Shown: positions 55,626 through 64,000 of the stretch, in pieces
How the letters are laid out: every line of letters begins with the position of its first letter
Numbering within the stretch: position 1 is the first letter of the stretch
NCBI RefSeq assembly: GCF_019097595.1
Contig: NC_080722.1
Span: 16,610,130-16,674,129, forward strand
DNA: 64,000 nucleotides
Direction: 5' to 3'
DNA from: Hemibagrus wyckioides
Lineage: Eukaryota; Chordata; Actinopteri; Siluriformes; Bagridae
Notes under the pieces: model-generated
What the model was told of the DNA's origin: nothing
The model's database searches: none
What the model saw: the letters and a program-made list of their open reading frames with translations, nothing else
Made by a program: the position numbers and the translations under genes

Positions 55626-56435
55626 CTGTGTCAATATATATTGGAAAATATAAGAGTTTAGAAATGTATTATATTTACTCAGTCTTAGGTACATGCAAAT
55701 ATTATGTCAATAGTTTTTACTAAAAAATCAGTGTTTCAAATTTAATTGAAATAGCTGGAGGTTTAGGATTTCTACACTTCTGGAAATGATTCAATCTTTC
55801 CGTATCAGTTCCATGAGTAAAACGTGTTTTTTTTTCCTTGTTCAGGTGAACATGTTTCCTGATTTGTGTAGACCTCAGTGGCAGTATTGTTGACCATCAT
55901 CAGGTCTAGTCCCTCTTGTTACTTAGAAATTGGCCCTGAGTTCCCAAACATTTACAGGTAAGTAACATCTCTGTATGACAAACAGGTAGGATGCTATTGA
56001 AGAAAAACTATTTCAGACATTTGTTGTGACCTTGGATCTGTTTGGATCACTTCTAAAATCTAATCATTTCATCTGCTATTTACACTGATAGTTTCATATA
56101 AATACTTCTAACATTCAACCACTTGATCATGAGATATCTCAGAAGAATTTCAGATGGACAAACAGACAGACAGAAACATTCCCACAGACAAACACATGGA
56201 CACATAGACAAACATGATGCCTCCACCATCTAATAGATGAGGCATAAAAATATGATCTAAAATAATTCTACATCTTGCAGTTGTATAATTACATTTTTAT
56301 TTGCAGTGGAAGGTTTTGAATAACAATTTTATGCAGAATTAGTTTTTAAAAAATCATGTAGGTCTTGCAGTAGTGCAGGAGCCATAATAAATTGGTTGTG
56401 TGTATTTGGATTCAGTACACTAGACAATATCTGGT

Positions 56436-56439
<4 letters not shown>

Positions 56440-56484
<45 letters not shown>
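56440..56484. repeat. (CT)n microsatellite
   Basis: About 22 perfect CT units. Confidence 0.97.
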
Positions 56485-56488
<4 letters not shown>

Positions 56489-57191
56489 GTTAGCCTCTTC
56501 ATGCGTCAGAAAGATACTCCTACTTCACCCAAAGATTTCATGGAAGAAAGGGTCCAAATCAGTTTGCTCTCCTGACAAACAAATCAATTTTTATAGACCT
56601 GAAGGTTGCTGGTCTCGAAAATTGTTAGAATACCTTTGAAGAAGCAGAAAAATATACTCTAATACATCCATTTTTGGCAAACTGGACTGTTATCGACAAG
56701 CTAGACCACAGTATATTTGAAAAGCTGAGAGTTATTAATGAGATATGAATAGCTCTGTTCTACTTTTTACCTGAAAACAAGAATAAGAATAGCATTTTGA
56801 TTTTTCAGGTGGTGTAGAGACAGTGTGTTTTTATAACCTTCTATAAAATTCCAAAATACTTTGCAAAAAGCACCCTATTTTTAATTTTTTAATTTTAGAT
56901 TTTGTTGTAGATGTTTGATTTGTGACCTCTACATTATTAAGTAAAAACATTTCATTTCTAGCCACAAAAAAAAAACAATTAAAGAAATGTTTTTGTAGTT
57001 TAGTAAAGAAAGCAGCAAATTAGGTAACAGACCATATCATTATGGCTTACTGCTTTTTTATGTAGAAACATTTAATGGAATTATTTTGGAGGTGCTTTGC
57101 AGCATTAAAAGCTTCTTGAAAAGTATTTTACTCTATGTATTTTGTAAATATTCTAATAGGAATTAAAGAGGTTTTACACTAACAACACATA

Positions 57192-57996
57192 CACCAGTCA
57201 GCAATAACATTATGAGCAGTGAGTGGTGAAGTGAATAAGACTGATGATCTCCTCATCATGGCACCTGTTAGTGGGTGGGATATATTAGGCAGCAACTGAA
57301 CATTTTGTCCTCAAAGTTGATGTGTTAGAAGCAGGAAAAATGGACAAGCGTAAGTATTTAAGTGAGTTTGACAAGGACCAAATTGTGATGGCTAGACGAC
57401 TGGATCAGAGCATCTCCAAAACTGCAGCTCTTGTGGGGTGTTCCCGGTCTGCAGTGGTCAGTATCTATCAAAAGTTCTCCAAGGAAGGAACAGTGGTAAA
57501 CCAGTGACAGGGTCATGGGTCAAGGCTCATTGATGCACGTGGGGAGTGAAGGCTGGCCCTTGTGATCAGATCCAACAGACGAGCTACTGTTGCTTAGATT
57601 GCTGAAGAAGTTAATGCTGGTTCTGATAGAAAGGTGTCAGAATAAACCGTGCATCACAGTTTGTTGTGTATGGGGCTGCACAGATGCAGACCAGTCACGG
57701 TGCCCATGCTGATCCCTGTGCACCCGCAAAAGCAACAACAATGTGAGCAACAGAGCTGGACCACGGAGCAATGGAAGAAGGTGGCCTGGTCTGATGAATC
57801 ACAATTTCTTCTACATCACGTGGATGGCCGGGTGCGTGTGTGGAGGCAGTGTCATGCTTTGAGCAATGTTATAGTGGGAAACCTTGGGTCCTGCCATCCA
57901 TGTAGATGTTACTTTGACACGTACCACCTACCTAAGCATTGTTGCAGACCATGTACAGTATTAGGCAGGTGGTCATAATGTTATGGCTGATCACTG
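57192..57996 (+). mobile_element. Internally deleted Tc1-like transposon with both terminal inverted repeats
   Basis: The ends share a 24-bp inverted repeat with 19 matches (CAGCAATAACATTATGA left, CAGCCATAACATTATGA right), each flanked by a TA target site at 57190-57191 and 57997-57998. The 805-bp body is about half the usual length for the family. It retains the N-terminal helix-turn-helix half of the transposase and part of the catalytic domain. Confidence 0.85.
57322..57958 (+). pseudogene. Tc1-like transposase pseudogene
   Basis: A first frame at 57340-57507 reads [20 protein letters not shown] followed by [20 protein letters not shown], the first helix-turn-helix, and ends in a premature TGA. 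Further on, WTTEQWKKVAWSDESQFLLH at about 57757-57816 carries the first DDE aspartate (AWSDES). After VDGRVRVWRQ the sequence jumps to the stretch near VDVTLTRTTYLN in relatives. The remaining DDE acidic residues are deleted, so the protein cannot be catalytic. Confidence 0.85.
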
Positions 57997-58690
57997 TATC
58001 ATCTCACTGTAAAAATATTTCTTGTGTTGCTCTCTATTTAATTAAAGTCATCTTGGTCATGAACTATCATAATATCTTACTTTATCTTTCATCTAATCTG
58101 ATTTATTTCATTTGCTATTAAAAAATCCAAAAAGACATCTCAAGCCCTCATTAGATTATATTCATCTGCATTATTTCCCTTGATATCAGTGTTCATCACC
58201 AAGCTAGAATTTCATCAGAGTCTTATATGCTGGCGGTCTCAGCAGGCTCTGGGTTTGTTTGTGTTCAGGCAAATGGGATTCATTCGAGAACAGAATAGAT
58301 GAAAGTCAGCCCATAAATAACAACAATAAAGCTTTAGAGATGAACAGTGAAATTAAAACTACCCTGAATATGTCTCGTAGTGTACTTCGATAATGGCAAG
58401 TTGTTATTTTTTGCAGGAGCTTTAAAGGGGAGATGGTAAGAAGGAAGTGGACAAGAGACCCTAGGTAATAAAAATTGTTTAGGGAAGTAGGCCAAAAGAT
58501 TATTATGTCAAGAGGTGCAAAAAATTTGTAATGGTGTCCCTGACTGTGTGTTATAACTACCTCACAAAATGACAATAATGAGTACACAGCGGAGGCAATT
58601 GTTTAAAAACTACATAACCTGGACTCCTTTCAAACTCCATTAAAATACAGTAATGAAAAGTTTCTATATTAAATGCAGAAATGTGTCAAG

Positions 58691-58762
58691 ATTATTCATC
58701 AATGGCAGATTATTCATCAATGGCAGATTACTCATCAATGGCAGATTATTCATCTATGGCAG
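58691..58762. repeat. Tandem 18-bp repeat, four copies
   Basis: Four head-to-tail copies of ATTATTCATCAATGGCAG with single substitutions (ATTACTC in copy 3, CATCTATGG in copy 4), then a partial fifth. The period is a multiple of three, but each unit contains in-frame stops in some frames and no gene is evident around it. Confidence 0.92.
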
Positions 58763-59639
58763 ATTCAAGTACAGTATCTTAATAGGAGAAGTTTTAATAT
58801 AGAAAGTTTAATATACTTTGGCCAATAGGATTTTACAATGTCATTTAATATGCTTTTAGTTTATTTTTATTTTCAGTAGACATTTTAGTTAATAATTTTG
58901 CTCCACTGCGCATCAGTAAGTGTGTGAGCAGGTGGATTTTGCATAGAAAAATAACATTTATTGAACAGCGTGTTCTTCACATATTCCACCCAGACACACA
59001 GTTCTTCATAGGATGAGTGGATCATTGGGATTCATGCTGTAGTGTAGTACCAATAAAAAAAGCTGACCGTGTAGAGTTTCTGCTAAATCCAAAACTCAGT
59101 AAAAGTAAACTGCAGCAGTTTATAAAAGAATGGAATCACAACATAACTGAGATTTTTAAAAATGTTGTACACATTTGACATTGTGATATATTAACTACGG
59201 CATTTATCTGCAATGTGGACCTAAGATTCTGTTCCTCGATACAGTGATTATTACAGTAAATTTTTAATGTTAACAGCTAAGTGCTTGAACCTGCAATGAC
59301 TTCAGTGAGTATCAGTACCATCAATCTGTAATAATTAGCCCAGGTTTTATTCTTGACAGAAAATTTTGAAACATACTGTACACCTTTCATTTCTTTTTTC
59401 ATGATTGGAAGTAAAATGCAATCAGCAAATCTCTTTAATTCCTACAATGCCTTGAGGTAGACTTTTATCCTGAGTTTCTGATGTATCCGGTGAGGCCAAT
59501 AGGAGTTCAAGGGCGAGCACACTTCTTGGTTCATCTTTAAACATTTTACCTACGTGTGCCAGTGTTGTGCTGAGAAATGGCTGCTTGATTCCATTACACT
59601 TTCATTACAGCTGTAGTTAATGGCTGTGTCACAGTCTAT

Positions 59640-60560
59640 TAGCTGCATTCATCTTTCCTGTGATGTACCACAAGACACCAGGGCACAGCACAAAGACAAA
59701 TAGCTCTGACTCGGGGCAAGAGCATTACACTTCAAAAAAAAAATTACACAGCAGGACAGCCTTGGTGTTTCACTATCCACCGAGAGATATTTTTCCGTTT
59801 GGTGTAGAGGCACCAGCCATGACCAAAATATTACAATACGAACGTTCAATTTAAAAACAATACGGCAGAACAGAGGGGAACACAGATTAAACACAATGGC
59901 CCAGGGGCTCCTCTGCCTTGTTTTAATCTGACTGGTTTGTACTGTGCCTTCACACATTCATTTCTAAAGGGCTCCTGTGGTTTTCCAGTTGCCAACACTA
60001 ATCTATTTAAAAATGCTTTTAGAGGCCCCATCATTGCTATATCCTTTCACAATGTATGAGCTGCTGATCAATAAACAATGGAGCATCGACATGACGGATG
60101 GTAATCAGGAAACCACCGGGGACTGACGTGAAAGAAAAATGCTGAGACGATCCTTTTCCATGAAACAGATATCACTCAAGTGGCTGTTATAACTTCATAT
60201 CAAGATCTATAATTTACAAGCGCCATGAAAACTGATATTGGGAGGGAGCTCCGTCGTGCCATTAGCACTCAGTGCACCACATCATCCTATTCAGTGTACA
60301 CAAACACTTTAGGCGGCATTCAGGGAACAACATGCGGCAGCGGCGACGCTTCATCACCCCGTGAGTTGCAGTACCCAGAAAATTACATTGTCACTTAAAC
60401 ATTAATGAAGATGAGTGCACAAGCCCGGTTTGATCTCGTTTAATTAATATTTATTCCCTGTCAGACCTCATTATAGATTGTATTAAGTTGTATCTTCCAC
60501 TGGTGGGCTGCTGACCCCAGACAGAAGGCAACATTAAAATTTGTCCACACTTTTGTAGCG
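59640..60560. other. Repeat-poor, high-complexity block (candidate conserved noncoding sequence)
   Basis: This block lacks microsatellites and recognised repeats. It has balanced composition and homeobox-like AT cores such as GTTTAATTAATATTTATTCC near 60439. It resembles the texture of vertebrate conserved noncoding elements. Without alignment this is only a suggestion; open frames in it are short. Confidence 0.25.
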
Positions 60561-61139
60561 TGTTCATACAACATCAATGTATAAACAAGCTAATGGGACC
60601 AATTAAAGGAGTTGTAGTAAACATTTCCCCAAGTGTTCAGTGACATTCTGTGTGCAGCATAAAGCCATTTATTTTGGGTGCTAAGTGCTGTAATAAATCA
60701 TAACATGCATAACTTGATTACATTTGTTAGAATGATTAGTCACCCTGTTGCAATGAATACTGCAATGCTGTAAGCTCAGCTTTCTAAAAATATCTGGGCT
60801 GAAATCTCAGCAATTCCAGCAGTTTTACTGCTTATTCTAGCAAATCTTTCACAAACACCAGAATATTTATCGTAGTTTGCATTCTTCATGTTCATCCAAT
60901 ACACACACTTTGCTGTAAATTTACAGATTTTTATAAATTATTTATTGCTTTACAGGATTGCCTTGTAATCGATGCATTGATTTACACTGAAATAACAGGA
61001 AATGATTAGTGGGATATCTAAGATTTGATGTGGGAGTGAGAATGATAAAGATTCTTAACAAAATATTGTTGTGCTCTTTATGTCAGAAAATGTTTTAGGC
61101 GAACACCAGTTCTTTCCAGTTTATATGCAAGTAAAGAGC

Positions 61140-61360
61140 CTCTTGAGCCTCCTGATGGTCCAGAGCGGCAGGATCCCGCACTCTCATTGCCACTGAAGAG
61201 TTAACTCTCGGTGCTGGTCCCAAGCTTGGATTCAATGGGAGGTTGTGTCAGGAAGGGCATCCAGCGTAAAACCTGTGCCAAATCAAAAAATGTGCGGACC
61301 AAATGATCTGCTGTGGCGACCCCCAGCAGGGAGCAGCTGAAAGAACAACAACATGCTAGT
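61140..61360 (+). repeat. LINE 3'-end-like fragment
   Basis: GTGTCAGGAAGGGCATCCAG, CGTAAAACCTGTGCCAAATC, GATCTGCTGTGGCGACCCCC and GGGAGCAGCTGAAAGAACAA match, from memory, the 3' terminal part of a widespread fish non-LTR retrotransposon. The clade is uncertain. It is 5'-truncated, as usual for LINE insertions. Confidence 0.55.
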
Positions 61361-61414
61361 AAAACTTCTAGCAAAAGGACTTAATTCAATAATAGTGGTG
61401 AGTTAATCAGTGCA

Positions 61415-61510
61415 GTGTAGTAGAGTGGCTCAGTGGTTAAGCTTTTACATTACAGCTCAGAAGGTTGTGGGTTAAATCCCAGAATTGCCAAACTGCCATG
61501 GTCGGGTAAA
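61415..61510 (+). repeat. tRNA-like SINE head
   Basis: GAGTGGCTCAGTGGTTAAGC (A-box-like) is followed by GGTTGTGGGTTAAATCCCAG (B-box-like), a pol III promoter layout. It belongs to the same kind of repeat as 555-705 but in plus orientation. It lacks a foldable tRNA cloverleaf, so it is not called a tRNA gene. Confidence 0.55.
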
Positions 61511-63110
61511 ACATGTATTCTTTGTATTAGTATTAGTAAACATAAACATTAGTATTTTCTGTTTATTTACTTATATTTACTTTGCTGCCAATAAATTACT
61601 CTAAAAAAGGTCCCATCCCTGGTCCTAGAGTAACCCCTAAAAAAAAGTGTTAAGTAGCTGATTCATTGCAGCAATTGTGTTAGAGCATGAAAAACCCTAA
61701 AATGTGCAAAATAGGAGCTACTTTAGGACCAGGGCTGAAACCCTGTGCCCAAAAAAAATCTCTTTACCTTTCATCACAATCAGTGTAGTGTGTACACATC
61801 ATACCCTGCTGCTGAAAGCTCACAGAGTTTCAGGGTGTGTGCTATTCATTACGTAGGCTTAATATATGCAGGCTGTGATTTTGTAAATACATGTTGTTTC
61901 TCAGAATATTCGAGCTCATTTGGCACATTTGACACCATCTTAGCGTACAGTAATTGAACATATCTCACCCTCACACATGTTAATAAGCACATCAACACAT
62001 GCTTTCATTTTGTTCTTGAAACTGGTTGCTTGAATTATTGTTTATAGCCAAATATTTTAATGAACCCCTGAGGCACCGAGTTCACAGTGCGGTAAGAGAG
62101 CTGATCCCAAAGCAAGCTCATGACTTTATTAGCCATGTATTACAGCGAGCATTCAGGCAAGCCTGAGTCACTGGAAAATATCTCAGTGTATCTGGGTAAG
62201 CCCTACAAATTACAAGTGTTAATGACCAAGGTAAATATTCGCACTGCTATGAGCTGCGCAATAGATTTTATTGAGTAATACTGCACCATGTGGTTTATAG
62301 AAACATTCAAATGATACACATCTTTTCAAACATGATGCAGCATGCAGAAGTGTTCGAGCTCTGAAAACATGAATAAACACATTTACGGATTTTATGTGCT
62401 TGTTATATAAATTAAAATAACAGTTCTGTTTGCCAGAAATGAAAATTACAGGAATATCAAGTCATAACACACTAGTTTTCTTTCTTGCTCCCTTTCACAG
62501 AGTGTGAACACATATCTTAACCCCTTAAACTCCCAGACGCCATCTTCCCCTCACTACTAACTACATATCGTTATTGTTGGATTATTGTTTAGTAATTCAT
62601 AAATTATTTCTAAATGAATTTATGTATTTATGCAAGTTATTGTATAATATGCTATAAGATAAATAACACTAAAGGAGTAAGGTTTAATATAGTACAGTTG
62701 GGTGCTATGATTTGATTTTGATGTATCTGATTACATACCCTCTCAGTGTGTGCTAAAGCCTTATACCCGTTGGGAGGTCCTACTCGCTCTCAATTTCCTG
62801 CCTTCCTCTTCCCCTTGAGGTGTCGTGTTCTATTTCATGCTGTCAATGATGTAAGCTGGGAGGCCATGACACTTTGCTGGCATGACGGCGATCCTGCTAC
62901 CTCTCTGCAATATCCTATCACTCTTCCTGCCCCATTCTAACCCCAGACAACTCCACACAGTCATGGCCGAACATACTGAAGAACACCGTCGCCCGTGCCA
63001 TTCTTTCAGAAGACACGAAAATAGTGGCTCATTCGGGAAAAGACAGAGTCACATCACCTGAGTGTTGTTATTCATCTATTATTGGAGTGGAACAAGCCTG
63101 ATCTCCTAAC

Positions 63111-63146
63111 CTGTGTGTGTGTGTGCGTGTGTGTGTGTGTGTGTGG
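63111..63146. repeat. (TG)n microsatellite
   Basis: About 18 TG units with one CG, ending in a G-run. Confidence 0.92.
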
Positions 63147-63666
63147 GGGCGGACAAATTTCTGACACTTTTTACCTTGTGGAGACAATTGCCTATTTGTC
63201 CTTGCCCACTAAAAACAGCAGCTTTTATTTAAAAAATGTCAGCCATAAGGTTTTGTTTGGGTCTCTGAGGTTAAGCCTAGTGCTAGATTTGCACTCTCAG
63301 AAATAAAGGCTTGTTTCCTGGGTGGCATCATCAAGGGTCCATCCTTTATCCCCTCACTTCTTCTTTTACCTGGAAATATTTATACAATATAACTTTAAAA
63401 AGAATTTAAGGTAAATAATTGAACCTAAAGGACCACTCATGTATCCCGAAAGCTTTACTCTAACAAATTAATTACATGAACACGAGCGTGTATCATTTTC
63501 CCAGGTAGAAGATACACAATAAAGGTACAAAAGCTGTCCTCTTGATGATAGCACCCTAGTGACAGGAACTACAGCTCAGTGCCTTTATTTCTGTGTGTGT
63601 AGGTTTAAGCAAAATATTAATAATTGTCAGTGGAAGGTCCTCACAAGGATAGTGAGGCTAACCTGT

Positions 63667-63722
63667 TTGTGTGTGTGTGTGTGCGTGTGTGTGCGTGTGT
63701 GTGTCTGTGTGTGTGTGTGTGT
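63667..63722. repeat. (TG)n microsatellite, imperfect
   Basis: About 28 TG-type units with CG and CT interruptions. Confidence 0.92.
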
Positions 63723-64000
63723 TTCAACTCACAATTCACCTCTAGCCCATAATCAAAGTCATAATTTGACATGATGAAAGAACACACACACAAAAAAACA
63801 GATCTCACAGAAGCCGTTTATATCCTTAGGCTATGAAAAAATGACACAGCAGAATTGAAGAGGGAGTTCACTGTCCCAATACCAATGATTCCATTTTAGA
63901 ACTGTACAGTGTAGCGTAGAACCAGCGAGTTCAATTATCTGGCGTTCCTCCAGATCTGATGGGACTAGGCATATGTGCACAGAGGCAATAGATTGAAAAC

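Larger units (their letters stand above)
42560..64000. other. Gene desert upstream of fam20c
   Basis: No exon or protein family is recognised in about 21 kb on either strand; open frames are short and unlike known proteins. The region holds SINE copies, a deleted Tc1 element, a LINE-like fragment and microsatellites. A few repeat-poor, complex blocks such as 59640-60560 are possible conserved noncoding DNA. Small exons of a neighbouring gene could be missed by eye. Confidence 0.55.

Noticed and set aside
61415..61510. Possible tRNA gene
   Set aside because: A- and B-box-like words are present but there is no complete cloverleaf or terminator pattern, so it is treated as a SINE.

Overview
The window looks like nuclear genomic DNA from a teleost fish. 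It is AT-rich, with intron-split vertebrate genes, dense microsatellites, Tc1/mariner transposon relics and tRNA-derived SINE-like repeats. The repeat families remind me of ostariophysan (catfish-type) genomes, but that is an impression and not a search result. I find no operons, phage, CRISPR arrays or viral genes.

Only two protein-coding genes can be supported, both on the minus strand. (1) foxl3, a forkhead transcription factor of 231 residues in three coding exons (7336 down to 5537). It has an intact DNA-binding domain, an eight-arginine basic run and a C-terminal eh1-like repressor motif. (2) fam20c, the Golgi secretory-pathway (casein) kinase, in ten coding exons (41526 down to 11278). 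Every junction is GT-AG, the frame stays open across all joins, and the product is 557 residues with every catalytic residue I can check in place. Its third intron alone is about 21.8 kb.

Layout. 1-5536: no gene seen, one SINE-like repeat. 5537-7560: foxl3, with a G-run-rich, TATA-like promoter/leader. 7600-11277: intergenic spacer containing an alternating CG/CA tract and probably the fam20c 3' UTR. 11278-41526: fam20c with its repeat-filled introns. 41527-42560: CpG-rich presumptive fam20c promoter and leader. 42560-64000: gene desert with SINE copies, a Tc1 transposon with both ends but an internal deletion, microsatellites and a few high-complexity blocks that may be regulatory.

foxl3 and fam20c work in unrelated processes: germ-cell sexual fate in medaka for Foxl3, and phosphorylation of secreted and biomineralisation proteins for FAM20C. 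As I recall, the two are also neighbours on human 7p22.3, so this is probably an old conserved linkage and not a functional cluster. I did not find a credible new biological system. The most interesting items are the foxl3 eh1-like motif and leader G-runs, the giant fam20c intron, a fold-back repeat next to fam20c exon 5, and a pentanucleotide array 26 bp from the exon 9 donor. Coordinates of exons were worked out by hand from the sequence; homology statements come from memory of the families.
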